Under the pieces are notes generated by a model, which worked only from the letters and a program-made list of their open reading frames with translations, searched no databases and was not told the origin of the DNA. From an uncultured Clostridia bacterium (GTDB lineage Bacteria > Bacillota > Clostridia > TANB77 > CAG-508): DNA of 64,000 bases. The stretch lies in the NCBI GenBank assembly GCA_948560265.1, contig CAOXTD010000001.1, positions 124,001 through 188,000 of the forward strand. The letters are read 5' to 3'. Positions 50,372 to 59,767 of this stretch are shown here, piece by piece. The position numbers and the translations under genes were made by a program. Within the stretch, counting starts at the first letter, position 1. Each line of letters opens with the position of its first letter.

Positions 50372-52981
50372 ATGGCAAAGGAAATTAGTGAAGAAGAGAA
50401 AAATCATATTCAAGACATGATTAATGGTTTAGTAGAAAGGGCCAAAAAAGCATCAGAGGAATACTTAAAATTAGACCAAGAACAAGTAGACGAAATCATT
50501 AAACAAATGTCTATGGCAGGGTTGGAACATCATATGGAACTTGCTAAAATGGCAGTAGAAGAGACAGGACGTGGAATTTACGAGGATAAAATCACAAAGA
50601 ATATGTTTGCGACAGAATACATTTATCATAGTATTAAATATGACAAAACAGTAGGTGTTATTTCTGAAAATGAAGAAGAAGGATATGAAGAAATTGCAGA
50701 ACCAATTGGTATTATAGCAGGTGTTACACCTGTCACAAATCCAACATCTACTACTATGTTTAAGTCTATTATTGCAGCAAAAACAAGAAATGTTATCATT
50801 TTTGGATTTCACCCATCAGCACAAAAGAGCAGTAGTAGAGCAGCAGAAATTTTAAGAGAAGCAGCAGTGAAAGCAGGTGCACCAGAAGATTGTATTTTAT
50901 GGGTACCAGAGCCATCTATTACAGCGACTACACTTTTAATGAATCATCCTGATGTTAACTTAATTTTAGCAACTGGTGGAAGCGGAATGGTAAAATCAGC
51001 ATATTCTTGTGGAAAACCAGCATTAGGTGTAGGACCAGGAAATGTTCCATGCTACATTGATAAAACAGCAAAACTTAAAACTTCTGTTAATGACTTAGTA
51101 TTATCAAAATCTTTCGATAATGGAATGATTTGTGCTTCTGAACAATCTGTTATTGTTGACAAAGAAATTAGCAAAGAATTTGAGAAATTAATGAAAGAAT
51201 CTGGTTGCTACTTTTTAAATAGTGAGCAAACACAAAAATTAAGAGACAGTATGTTTATTGCAGAAAAAGGCTGTGCTTTAAATGCGGATATTGTAGGAAA
51301 AAGTCCTTATGATATTGCAAAAGGAGCTGGTATAGAAGTACCACAAGATACAAAAGTGCTAGTACTAAAAGAGAATGGAGTAGGAATTGAATATCCATTT
51401 TCTAAAGAAAAGTTAAGCCCAGTTCTTGCATATTATATTGTAAAAGGTGCAGAAGAAGGGATTGAACTTGCTGAAAAACTAATTGAATTTGGAGGATTAG
51501 GACATTCAGCAGTTATTCATTCAGAAGATAAAGAAACCATTCGTAAATTCTCAGAAAAGGTAAAGGTAGGAAGAATTATTGTTAATTCTCCATCTACTCA
51601 TGGGGCAATTGGTGATATTTATAATACCAATATGCCATCATTGACACTTGGTTGTGGAACTTTTGGAGGAAATTCTACAACAGCAAACGTATCAAGCGTT
51701 AATCTAGTAAATGTAAAAAGAGTAGCAAAAAGGAGAGTTAATATGCAATGGTTTAAGATTCCAGATAAAATCTATTTTGAAGCAGGTTCTATTCAATATT
51801 TAGAAAAAATGCCAAATATCTCAAGAGCATTTATTGTAACAGATCCAGGAATGGTGAAATTTGGCTATGTAGATAAAATTTTATACCACTTAAGAAAAAG
51901 AAGAGAATATGTACATTCACAAATCTTTTCAGATGTAGAATCAGACCCATCGTTTGAAACTGTATATAGAGGAGTAGAAATGATGAGAAGTTTTAATCCT
52001 GATGTAATTATTGCATTGGGTGGAGGAAGTGCTATTGATGCGGCAAAAGGAATGTGGCTATTCTATGAACATCCAGAAGCAGATGCGGAAGGCATGAAAT
52101 TAAAATTTATGGATATTCGTAAACGTACGTATAAATTCCCAACCTTAGGTAACAAATCAAAAATGGTAGCAATTCCAACTACTTCTGGAACAGGTTCTGA
52201 AGTTACTTCATTTGCTGTTATTTCTGATAAAGTAAACAACAAGAAATATCCTTTAGCAGACTATGAATTAACACCAGATGTAGCCATTATAGATCCAGAC
52301 TTGGTAATAAGTTTACCACAAACCATTACAGCAGATACAGGTATGGACGTTCTAACACATGCAATTGAAGCTTATGTTTCTAATATGGCATCAGATTATA
52401 CAGATGGATTAGCTGAAAAGGCAGTAGAATTAGTATTTAAGAATTTAAGGGAAGCATATAACCATGGAGATAACGCTTTTGCAAGAGAAAAAATGCATAA
52501 CGCAAGTACCATTGCGGGAATGGCATTTACAAATGCATTTTTAGGAATCAACCACTCTTTGGCACATAAAATAGGAGCAGAATTCCACATGCCACATGGA
52601 AGAATTAATGCCATTTTATTACCTTATGTAGTTCGCTATAATAGCAAAATGCCAAGTAAATTTGTATCATTCCCTAAGTACGAATACTTTATAGCAGATC
52701 AAAAATATGCAGATTTATCAAGAAGAATGAACTTCCCAGCATATACGAATGAAGAAGGGGTAAATTCATTAATTGCAGAAATTCAAAAGTTAAATGCAGA
52801 TTTGAATATTCCAAGATCTTTCCAAGAAACAGGAATAGCAGAACAAGAATTTTTGAGCAAAGTAGATATGTTAGCAGATAGAGCATTTGAAGACCAATGT
52901 ACTACTGCAAATCCAAGACTTCCATTAGTAGAAGAATTAAAGCAAATTCTATTAGATAGTTACTATGGAAGAGAAGCTTAA
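50372..52981 (+). CDS. adhE: Bifunctional aldehyde-alcohol dehydrogenase AdhE
   Basis: Fermentative enzyme reducing acetyl-CoA to ethanol, 869 aa. An aldehyde dehydrogenase half (~1-450; PIGIIAGVTPVTNPTST, GPGNVPCYIDKTA, the NGMICASEQS catalytic cysteine) is fused through a short linker to an iron-dependent alcohol dehydrogenase half (ALGGGSAIDAAKGMW, PTTSGTGSEVTSFAVI, HAIEAYVS, NHSLAHKIGAEFHMPHG with the iron-binding histidines). ATG 50372 follows AAGGAGA; earlier in-frame ATG 50336 lacks one. AdhE forms filaments known as spirosomes. Supports an anaerobic lifestyle. Confidence 0.98.
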   Translation: MAKEISEEEKNHIQDMINGLVERAKKASEEYLKLDQEQVDEIIKQMSMAGLEHHMELAKMAVEETGRGIYEDKITKNMFATEYIYHSIKYDKTVGVISENEEEGYEEIAEPIGIIAGVTPVTNPTSTTMFKSIIAAKTRNVIIFGFHPSAQKSSSRAAEILREAAVKAGAPEDCILWVPEPSITATTLLMNHPDVNLILATGGSGMVKSAYSCGKPALGVGPGNVPCYIDKTAKLKTSVNDLVLSKSFDNGMICASEQSVIVDKEISKEFEKLMKESGCYFLNSEQTQKLRDSMFIAEKGCALNADIVGKSPYDIAKGAGIEVPQDTKVLVLKENGVGIEYPFSKEKLSPVLAYYIVKGAEEGIELAEKLIEFGGLGHSAVIHSEDKETIRKFSEKVKVGRIIVNSPSTHGAIGDIYNTNMPSLTLGCGTFGGNSTTANVSSVNLVNVKRVAKRRVNMQWFKIPDKIYFEAGSIQYLEKMPNISRAFIVTDPGMVKFGYVDKILYHLRKRREYVHSQIFSDVESDPSFETVYRGVEMMRSFNPDVIIALGGGSAIDAAKGMWLFYEHPEADAEGMKLKFMDIRKRTYKFPTLGNKSKMVAIPTTSGTGSEVTSFAVISDKVNNKKYPLADYELTPDVAIIDPDLVISLPQTITADTGMDVLTHAIEAYVSNMASDYTDGLAEKAVELVFKNLREAYNHGDNAFAREKMHNASTIAGMAFTNAFLGINHSLAHKIGAEFHMPHGRINAILLPYVVRYNSKMPSKFVSFPKYEYFIADQKYADLSRRMNFPAYTNEEGVNSLIAEIQKLNADLNIPRSFQETGIAEQEFLSKVDMLADRAFEDQCTTANPRLPLVEELKQILLDSYYGREA

Positions 52982-53021
52982 AATAAAAAAGTAAAAAAAT
53001 GGAAAAATAACTTTTAACATC

Positions 53022-53050
53022 TTGACACAAAATAAATATTGTAGTAAAAT
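53022..53050 (+). promoter_or_regulatory. SigA-type promoter for the T-box-aspS transcript
   Basis: TTGACA, 17-bp spacer, TAAAAT. Confidence 0.75.
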
Positions 53051-53056
53051 AAAAGT

Positions 53057-53302
53057 TAAGTTTTTGATAAAATTTAAAAATAGATTTGCATTGAATATGA
53101 CGACCGACTAAAAGTTGCTAACAGAGAATAAAGGCGAAATAGCGCTGAGAGCCTTTTATAGAAGAACATAGTTTGGCCAACACATAGGAGCAAAGAAGTT
53201 TTTTAGATAAGTGGAAATTTAATTTAGAAATTAAATTTCAAGCTGGGTGGTACCGCGGAAAAGATTTCGTCCCTGCACTAGAAATAGTGCAAGGGACTTT
53301 TT
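53057..53302 (+). promoter_or_regulatory. T-box leader upstream of aspS
   Basis: Contains the T-box core GGGTGGTACCGCGG (53245-53258), an upstream CAGAGA bulge-like motif, and an intrinsic terminator GTCCCTGCACTA/TAGTGCAAGGGAC with T-run (53269-53302). Uncharged tRNA would stabilise the antiterminator and allow aspS expression. Near 53161-53168 a GAAGAAC sequence offers AAC (Asn) and overlapping GAA (Glu) as specifier candidates; GAC also occurs nearby. The specifier was not settled by folding. The other ~65 bp between adhE and the promoter show nothing. Confidence 0.9.
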
Positions 53303-53346
53303 GTTGCCCTCGCACTGTTAATTAAACAAAGAAAGAGGGAATTTTT

Positions 53347-55092
53347 ATGAGTTATTATCACACACATACTTGCAATGAAATACGTTTAGAAGATGTGGGA
53401 AAAAAGGTAAAGATTGCAGGTTTTGTAGAAACAATTCGTGATTTTGGTGGACTTGTATTCTTAGACATTCGTGATATGTATGGAATTACACAAGTTGTTA
53501 CATCAGGAAGGACAGAAGATGTAGATTTTGCATCACATATTCCAGTAGAGTCATCTGTTATGGTAGAAGGAATAGTTCGTAAAAGAGATGAAGAAACGAT
53601 TAATGAGAAGCTAGATACAGGTTTAGTAGAAATTAGAATTGAAACAATTGAAATTTTAGGAAAAAGAACGAAGGAATTGCCATTTGAGGTTAACACCAAT
53701 CAAGAAGTAAGAGAAGATTTAAGATTACAATATCGCTACTTAGATTTAAGGAATACTAGATTAAAAGACAATTTGATGTTAAGAGCAAAAGTATTACAAT
53801 TTTTAAGAGAACAAATGATAGAGCAAGGATTTTTAGAAGTACAAACTCCTATTTTAACAAGTTCTTCACCAGAAGGAGCCAGAGATTACTTGGTGCCAAG
53901 TAGATTACATGCAGGACAATTTTATGCTTTGCCACAGGCGCCACAACAATTTAAGCAACTACTAATGGTATCTGGAATAGATAAATATTTTCAAATTGCA
54001 CCATGTTTTAGAGATGAAGATGCAAGAGCAGATAGATGCCCAGGAGAGTTTTATCAACTAGATATGGAAATGTCTTACGCTACACAAGAAGATGTATTTG
54101 CAGCAATAGAACCAGTAATTTATCATACTTTTACTAAATTTTCGGATAAAAAGGTAAGTCAGTATCCATTTCCACGTATTCCATATCAAGAAGCAATGCT
54201 AAAATATGGAAGTGATAAACCAGACTTAAGAAATCCATTATTTATTATTGACTTAACTGAGTTTTTCCAATGTTGTACTTTTAAACCATTTATTGGAAGA
54301 ACAGTAAGAGCGATTAAAGTTCAAAAGCATTTATCAAAAGGATTTCACGAGAAATTTTTAGAATATGCGATGTCTATTGGTATGCCAGGTCTTGGATATT
54401 TAGAAATACAAGAAGATTTATCCTTTAAAGGTCCAATTGACAAATTTATTCCAGAAGAGAAAAAACAAGAATTAATAAACTTAGCTCAGTTAAACCAAGG
54501 AGATACTATTTTCTTTATTTCAGATAATGAAAAAAGAGCAAATGAGTTTGCAGGACAGATTAGAACAGAATTAGGGAAACGTCTAGAACTAATACAAGAA
54601 GATATTTTTACTTTTTGTTGGATTGTAGATTTTCCAATGTATGAATTAGATGAACATGGAAAAATCAGTTTTTGTCACAATCCATTTTCTATGCCACAGG
54701 GAGGAATTGAAGCATTAAGAGAGAAAAAACCATTGGATATTTTAGCATATCAATATGATATTGTTTGTAATGGTATAGAACTTTCATCAGGAGCGGTAAG
54801 AAATCATGACATTGAGATTATGGAGAAAGCTTTTGCAATTGCAGGATATACAAAAGAAGATATAGAAAGGAAATTTGCAGCTTTGTATCAAGCATTTCAA
54901 TATGGGGCGCCTCCTCATGCTGGTATTGCACCAGGAGTTGATAGAATGTTAATGTTATTGACCAATAGTGATAGTATTCGTGAGGTAATTGCATTTCCAA
55001 TGAATAGTAAAGCACAGGATTTAATGATGGGAGCTCCAGGAACAGTTTCAAAAGAACAATTAAAAGAGGTACACATTAAATTAGATATTTAA
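53347..55092 (+). CDS. aspS: Aspartate-tRNA ligase, probably non-discriminating
   Basis: Class II synthetase, 581 aa, bacterial type with GAD insertion domain. N-terminal OB fold (VKIAGFVETIRDFGGLVFLDIRD), motif 2 FQIAPCFRDEDARADR, FYQLDMEMSY, and motif 3 GVDRMLMLL. A neighbouring gatCAB operon suggests that it mischarges tRNA-Asn with aspartate for GatCAB to amidate; this is inference from context, since an asparaginyl-tRNA synthetase could lie elsewhere. Regulated by the T-box leader. Confidence 0.96.
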   Translation: MSYYHTHTCNEIRLEDVGKKVKIAGFVETIRDFGGLVFLDIRDMYGITQVVTSGRTEDVDFASHIPVESSVMVEGIVRKRDEETINEKLDTGLVEIRIETIEILGKRTKELPFEVNTNQEVREDLRLQYRYLDLRNTRLKDNLMLRAKVLQFLREQMIEQGFLEVQTPILTSSSPEGARDYLVPSRLHAGQFYALPQAPQQFKQLLMVSGIDKYFQIAPCFRDEDARADRCPGEFYQLDMEMSYATQEDVFAAIEPVIYHTFTKFSDKKVSQYPFPRIPYQEAMLKYGSDKPDLRNPLFIIDLTEFFQCCTFKPFIGRTVRAIKVQKHLSKGFHEKFLEYAMSIGMPGLGYLEIQEDLSFKGPIDKFIPEEKKQELINLAQLNQGDTIFFISDNEKRANEFAGQIRTELGKRLELIQEDIFTFCWIVDFPMYELDEHGKISFCHNPFSMPQGGIEALREKKPLDILAYQYDIVCNGIELSSGAVRNHDIEIMEKAFAIAGYTKEDIERKFAALYQAFQYGAPPHAGIAPGVDRMLMLLTNSDSIREVIAFPMNSKAQDLMMGAPGTVSKEQLKEVHIKLDI

Positions 55093-55145
55093 GTTTTTAG
55101 CAATTGAACAATTGGAAAAAGATGTAATGAAACCGTGATTATTAC

Positions 55146-55174
55146 TTGTATTTTGCTAAAAAAACAGATATAAT
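55146..55174 (+). promoter_or_regulatory. SigA-type promoter for gatCAB
   Basis: TTGTAT, 17-bp spacer, TATAAT. It means that gatCAB need not depend wholly on the T-box transcript. Confidence 0.65.
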
Positions 55175-55207
55175 AAAGCACATAGAAAAGAGAGGAGTTG
55201 AACTAGA

Positions 55208-55492
55208 GTGCAAGTATCAAGAGAAGAGTTATTACACATTGCAAATTTAGCAGACTTGAATTTAAAAGAGGAAGAAGTAGAAAATTACTTACTAAATTTG
55301 CAAGATATTTTGAACTTTGCCAATATTGTTAGCAAAGCACCTGTAGAAAACTTGACAGAGACAATTGGAGCAAATGATAATTATAATGTATTTCGTAAAG
55401 ACGAAGTAGAGGTATTTGAAGATAATGAGCTATTGCTTAACAATGCACCAGAAGAGGAGAGGAATATGTTTAAAATTCCTAAGGTTCTTTAG
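55208..55492 (+). CDS. gatC: Aspartyl/glutamyl-tRNA amidotransferase subunit C
   Basis: Small subunit, 94 aa, bridging GatA and GatB. VSREELLHIANLADLNLKEEE at the N-terminus, ILNFANIVSKAPVENL in the middle, RKDEVE near the end. GTG start with GAGAGGAG upstream. First gene of gatCAB. Confidence 0.95.
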   Translation: MQVSREELLHIANLADLNLKEEEVENYLLNLQDILNFANIVSKAPVENLTETIGANDNYNVFRKDEVEVFEDNELLLNNAPEEERNMFKIPKVL

Positions 55493-55578
55493 TAAATTAT
55501 AATATGCAAAGAATATATAATATCGCTTATTATATATCTTTGCAAATAAAATATACAGAAAGAAAGGAGTATTTTAAC

Positions 55579-57057
55579 ATGAATATAACAGAATTAACTG
55601 CGCATGAGTTGAAGGAAAAATTAGATAAGAAAGAGTTGACATCAGAAGAAATTACTAAGGCTTATGCACAAAAAATAGAAGAAAAGGAAAAAGACGTACA
55701 AGCTTTTATAACTGTATTAACAGACGAAGCAGTAGAAAAAGCAAAACAAATAGATGATAAAAAGGCAAAAGGAGAAACATTATCACCTTATGCAGGAATT
55801 CCAGTAGGAATTAAAGACAATATTTGTATGAAAGGCGTCAAAACAACTTGTGCTTCTAAAATGCTAGCGAATTTTGTAGCACCATATGATGCATCTGTAA
55901 TGGAAAAACTAAATCAAGAAAATCTTATTCCCTTAGGGAAACTTAACATGGATGAGTTTGCTATGGGGTCTTCAACAGAATATTCCTATTTTCAAAAAAC
56001 GAGAAACCCTTGGAATTTGAATACTGTACCAGGAGGATCCTCAGGAGGAGTTGCTGCAGCAGTAGCAGCTGATATGGTACCATGGGCTTTAGGATCTGAT
56101 ACAGGAGGTTCCATTCGTCAACCAGCTAGCCTTTGTGGAGTAGTAGGGTTAAAGCCAACTTATGGTTTAGTATCTCGCTATGGATTAGTGGCTTTTGCGT
56201 CTTCTTTAGACCAAATCGGACCAATTACAAAAGACGTAGAAGACAGTGCCATTTTATTAAATATGATAACAGGACATGATGAAAAAGATTCCACATCAGT
56301 AGAATTAGAAAAGAAAGATTATACAAAAGCACTCAAAAACGATGTAAAAGGTTTAAAGATAGGTATTCCAAAAGAATGGTATGGAGAAGGTCTTAATGAA
56401 GAAGTAAAAGCAAAGTTAGAGCAAGCAATTGAGAAATATAAAGAATTAGGAGCCATTGTAGAAGAATGCTCTTTAGATGTAGCAAATTATGCTTTAGCTA
56501 CTTACTATATCGTTGCCTGTGCAGAAGCAAGTTCCAATTTAGGAAGATTTGACGGAATTCGTTATGGGTATAGAGCAGAGAATTACACTAATCTAAAAGA
56601 ATTATTTAAAAATTCTAGAAGTGAAGGCTTTGGAGATGAAGTAAAAAGGAGAATCATTTTAGGTACTTATGTGCTATCTTCAGGTTATTATGATGCTTAT
56701 TACAAAAAAGCACAACAGGTGAGAACCTTAGTAAAGCAAAAATTTGATGAGGCTTTTGAAAAATATGATGTGTTATTAACTCCAACATCACCAACAGTTG
56801 CTTTTGAATTTGGAGCAAAGTCAAATAATCCACTAGAAATGTACTTGGCAGATATTTGTACTGTTTCCATAAATATTGCAGGTCTTCCGGGGATTTCACT
56901 TCCTTGCGGAGTAGATAGCAAAGGTATGCCAATTGGAATGCAATTAGTTGGAAATCGTTTCTCAGAAGAAACCATTTTAAATGCAGCATATACTTATGAA
57001 CAAGCAACAAAATTTAGAGAGCAATATAAACCAACATTTAGAGGGGGTGCTAACTAA
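55579..57057 (+). CDS. gatA: Aspartyl/glutamyl-tRNA amidotransferase subunit A
   Basis: Amidase subunit releasing ammonia from glutamine, 492 aa. Amidase-signature Ser-cisSer-Lys triad: KDNICMKG lysine, and the GGSSGGVAAAVAA and GSDTGGSIRQPAS serines. ATG 55579 with AAAGGAG upstream; the longer frame from 55504 has no binding site. Its stop codon overlaps the gatB start by one base (TAATG), so translation is coupled. Confidence 0.97.
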   Translation: MNITELTAHELKEKLDKKELTSEEITKAYAQKIEEKEKDVQAFITVLTDEAVEKAKQIDDKKAKGETLSPYAGIPVGIKDNICMKGVKTTCASKMLANFVAPYDASVMEKLNQENLIPLGKLNMDEFAMGSSTEYSYFQKTRNPWNLNTVPGGSSGGVAAAVAADMVPWALGSDTGGSIRQPASLCGVVGLKPTYGLVSRYGLVAFASSLDQIGPITKDVEDSAILLNMITGHDEKDSTSVELEKKDYTKALKNDVKGLKIGIPKEWYGEGLNEEVKAKLEQAIEKYKELGAIVEECSLDVANYALATYYIVACAEASSNLGRFDGIRYGYRAENYTNLKELFKNSRSEGFGDEVKRRIILGTYVLSSGYYDAYYKKAQQVRTLVKQKFDEAFEKYDVLLTPTSPTVAFEFGAKSNNPLEMYLADICTVSINIAGLPGISLPCGVDSKGMPIGMQLVGNRFSEETILNAAYTYEQATKFREQYKPTFRGGAN

Positions 57058-58496
57058 TGTCAAAAGAAGATTATGAAGTAGTTATTGGGTTAGAAGTACA
57101 CGCAGAGCTTTCTACTAAGACTAAGATTTTTTGTAGTTGCCCAACTGAATTTGGAGCAGCACCAAATACTCACATTTGCCCAATTTGTACAGCAATGCCA
57201 GGAACACTTCCAGTATTAAATGAGAAGGTAGTAGAATATGCAGTAAAAGCAGGCTTAGCGACAGGCTGTAGTATTGCAAGAGATAGCAAAAACGATAGAA
57301 AGAACTATTTTTATCCAGACCTTCCAAAGTCTTATCAAATATCTCAATTTGATAAACCTTTATGTGAACATGGAGAAGTTGAGATAGAAGAAGAGGGAGA
57401 AAAGAAAAAAATAGGAATTACTAGAATTCATATTGAAGAAGATGCAGGAAAACTAAATCATAATGAATTTGGTGGGGGAAGCCTAGTAGACTTAAACAGA
57501 GCAGGAGTACCATTAATTGAAATTGTATCAGAGCCAGATATGAGGTCAAGCAAAGATGCAGAGAGTTATTTGAGAAAAATCAAGTCTATTTTAGAATATA
57601 TTGAAGTTTCTGACTGTAAAATGCAAGAGGGCTCTTTAAGAGCAGATGTCAATGTCTCAGTTCGCAAAAAGGGATCTAAAGAGTTTGGAACACGTACTGA
57701 AATGAAAAACATGAACTCTTTTAGGTCTATTGTAAGAGCGATAGAATATGAAGAGTCAAGACAAATTGAAGTCATAGAAGAAGGAGGCACTATCACCCAA
57801 GAAACACTAAGGTGGGATGATGTATCAGGAAAAACTTTTTCTATGAGAGACAAAGAAGATGCACAGGATTATCGATATTTCCCAGAGCCAGATTTAGTTG
57901 CTATTCGCTTATCAGAAGAATATATTGAAAATATAAAAAATAACTTGCCAGAACTACCAGAAAGTAGACGTGCTAGATATTTAGAAGAATATAAATTATC
58001 TGAAAAAGAGAGTAAGATGTTAACAGCATCTAAATATTTATCGAATATGTTTGAAGATGCTTTGACAATATGTGGCAACCCAAAAGCAGTAGCAAATTGG
58101 CTATTATCAGATGTATCTAGAATTTTAAATGAAAAAGAAATAGAACCAGACCAAATACCATTTACAGCTAATCAATTGGCTAAAATGATTGAGTTAATTG
58201 AAAAGGGAACAATTAGTTCTGCCATTGGTAAAAAGGTGTTAGAGGAGCTATTTGAAAATCCAAGAGATCCAGAAGAGATTATCAAAGAAAAAGGATGGAT
58301 ACAAATTTCTGATGAAGGAGCTATCAAAGAGGTAGTAACAAGAATATTAGAAAATAACCCACAATCTATCATAGATTACAAAGCAGGAAAAGATAGAGCA
58401 CTAGGCTTCTTAGTTGGTCAAGCCATGAAAGAGACCAAAGGAAAAGCAAATCCACAAATGCTAAATAAAATGTTCTTGGAAGAATTGAATAAATAG
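57057..58496 (+). CDS. gatB: Aspartyl/glutamyl-tRNA amidotransferase subunit B
   Basis: tRNA-binding kinase/amidase partner, 479 aa. VIGLEVHAELSTKTKIFCSC, NTHICPICTAMPGTLPVLN (zinc-site cysteines), RKNYFYPDLPKSYQISQ, HIEEDAGKLNH, and a C-terminal YqeY-like helical domain. GAGGGGGTG binding site inside the end of gatA. Last gene of the operon. Confidence 0.97.
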   Translation: MSKEDYEVVIGLEVHAELSTKTKIFCSCPTEFGAAPNTHICPICTAMPGTLPVLNEKVVEYAVKAGLATGCSIARDSKNDRKNYFYPDLPKSYQISQFDKPLCEHGEVEIEEEGEKKKIGITRIHIEEDAGKLNHNEFGGGSLVDLNRAGVPLIEIVSEPDMRSSKDAESYLRKIKSILEYIEVSDCKMQEGSLRADVNVSVRKKGSKEFGTRTEMKNMNSFRSIVRAIEYEESRQIEVIEEGGTITQETLRWDDVSGKTFSMRDKEDAQDYRYFPEPDLVAIRLSEEYIENIKNNLPELPESRRARYLEEYKLSEKESKMLTASKYLSNMFEDALTICGNPKAVANWLLSDVSRILNEKEIEPDQIPFTANQLAKMIELIEKGTISSAIGKKVLEELFENPRDPEEIIKEKGWIQISDEGAIKEVVTRILENNPQSIIDYKAGKDRALGFLVGQAMKETKGKANPQMLNKMFLEELNK

Positions 58497-58555
58497 TGTC
58501 AGGTTGGGGACGTTCCTTTTTCTGACAAAGTTGTCAGATTGGGGACACACCTTAA
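58497..58555. repeat. REP-like sequence after gatB
   Basis: Two copies of a TGTCAGRTTGGGGAC unit (58498 and 58532) separated by CGTTCCTTTTTCTGACAAAG. A TCTGACAAAGTTGTCAGA dyad lies in the middle. The GGGGACACACCTT end is nearly identical to the hairpin arms between murE and mraY. Confidence 0.65.
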
Positions 58556-58568
58556 ACTAAATAACAGA

Positions 58569-58608
58569 AACAATTATAATAATCTTATTATTATAATTGT
58601 TTTTTTAT
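58569..58608 (+). terminator. Intrinsic terminator after gatCAB
   Basis: AACAATTATAATAAT / ATTATTATAATTGT stem with CTT loop and seven T. Confidence 0.85.
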
Positions 58609-58632
58609 ATTTAATTTTTAGAATAAAGGTAC

Positions 58633-58680
58633 TTGACAAAATTCAAAAACATTGTATAATTGTATTAATGCATTAATACA
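58633..58680 (+). promoter_or_regulatory. SigA-type promoter with palindromic GntR operator
   Basis: TTGACA (58633-58638), 16-bp spacer, TATAAT (58655-58660), directly followed by the perfect 20-bp palindrome TGTATTAATGCATTAATACA (58661-58680). Binding there would block transcription, so autoregulation by the following GntR protein is likely. Confidence 0.85.
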
Positions 58681-58695
58681 ATAAAAGGAGGAATC

Positions 58696-59052
58696 ATGGA
58701 TTGGAATTTTGAAAATGATAGGCCTATTTATATACAGTTAGTAGAAAAACTGAAACTTGCTATTGTAGCAGGTGAGTATCCAGCAGGGGAGAGACTGCCT
58801 TCTGTAAGAGATTTGGCAATGGAAATAAAGGCAAATCCTAACACAGTACAAAGAGCATTAGTAGACTTAGAACAAACAGGATTAATTTATACGCAAAGGA
58901 CTAATGGAAAATTTGTGACAGAAGACAAAGAGTTGGTACAAAAGATTAGAGAAGAATTAGCAAAGCAAGCTTTTAACAAATTTCAAGAAAACATGAAACA
59001 GCTAGGATTTGGAGAAGATGAAATGAAACAATATGTAATGAAACAAAAATAA
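58696..59052 (+). CDS. GntR-family (YtrA-like) transcriptional regulator
   Basis: 118 residues: winged helix (PIYIQLVEKLKLAIVAGEYPAGERLPSVRDLA, NPNTVQRALVDLEQTGLIYTQRTNGKFV) and a short C-terminal helical dimerisation tail, the YtrA subfamily layout. These repressors control neighbouring ABC transporters and respond to cell-wall-active compounds. First gene of a three-gene operon, downstream of a palindromic operator. Confidence 0.93.
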   Translation: MDWNFENDRPIYIQLVEKLKLAIVAGEYPAGERLPSVRDLAMEIKANPNTVQRALVDLEQTGLIYTQRTNGKFVTEDKELVQKIREELAKQAFNKFQENMKQLGFGEDEMKQYVMKQK

Positions 59053-59068
59053 AGGAAGGGGAATGAAA

Positions 59069-59767
59069 ATGAAATTGGTAGAATGCAAAAACTTATCGAA
59101 AGATTATGGCATGAAAAAAGCTTTAGATAATGTTAGTTTTCAAATACCAACAGGAAGAATTGTAGGACTATTGGGAAGTAATGAAAGTGGGAAAACTACT
59201 TTAATTAAAATGATCAATGAACTATTAGTGCCTACGTCAGGGGAGATATTAATTAAAGGAAAAAAGCCAGGTATAGAGAGTAAAAAGGTTATTTCGTATT
59301 TACCAGAAAGAAGTTATTTGCCTTATGATAAAAAGGTATCAGAGATAATATCATATTTCAAAGACTTTTACAGTGATTTTAATGTGGAAAAAGCGTACCA
59401 ATTATTAAATGAGCTAGGCATAAAGAAAGAAGATAAATTGAAACAAATGTCAAAAGGAACAAAGGAAAAAGTGCAATTGGTATTAGTAATGAGTAGAGAG
59501 GCTGACATTTACATATTAGATGAACCAATTGGTGGAGTAGATCCAGTTGCAAGGGACCAAATTTTAGACTTAATCTTAAAGAACTTTAAAGAAGGAGCAA
59601 GTCTTATCATTTCTACCCATCTAATTGCTGATATTGAGAAAATTTTAGATGATGTTATTTTTATTCATCAAGGAAGAATTTTATTAAATGCAAGTGCAGA
59701 TGAGGTAAGAAACAAGTATCATTCATCTATCGAAAATGCATTTAAGGAGGTGTTTAAACAATGCTAG
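59069..59767 (+). CDS. ABC transporter ATP-binding protein (YtrB-like)
   Basis: 232 residues. Walker A is GSNESGKTT, with Glu where most relatives have Gly (NGSGKT) although the GxxxxGKT frame is kept. The signature MSKGTKEKVQ replaces LSGGQ, as usual in this subfamily, and Walker B is YILDEPIGGVDP. ATG 59069 is favoured because AAGGAAGGGG is too close to the ATG at 59063. It overlaps the permease gene by 7 bp. Likely cargo: a cell-wall-active compound or lipid; unproven. Confidence 0.92.
   Translation: MKLVECKNLSKDYGMKKALDNVSFQIPTGRIVGLLGSNESGKTTLIKMINELLVPTSGEILIKGKKPGIESKKVISYLPERSYLPYDKKVSEIISYFKDFYSDFNVEKAYQLLNELGIKKEDKLKQMSKGTKEKVQLVLVMSREADIYILDEPIGGVDPVARDQILDLILKNFKEGASLIISTHLIADIEKILDDVIFIHQGRILLNASADEVRNKYHSSIENAFKEVFKQC

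Noticed and set aside
22808..53259. CGG triplets outside genes or out of phase (for example in the T-box core, the noncoding repeat at 30167, or GAC-GGA junctions)
   Set aside because: They are not read as codons in the zero frame, so they do not bear on the recoding rule.
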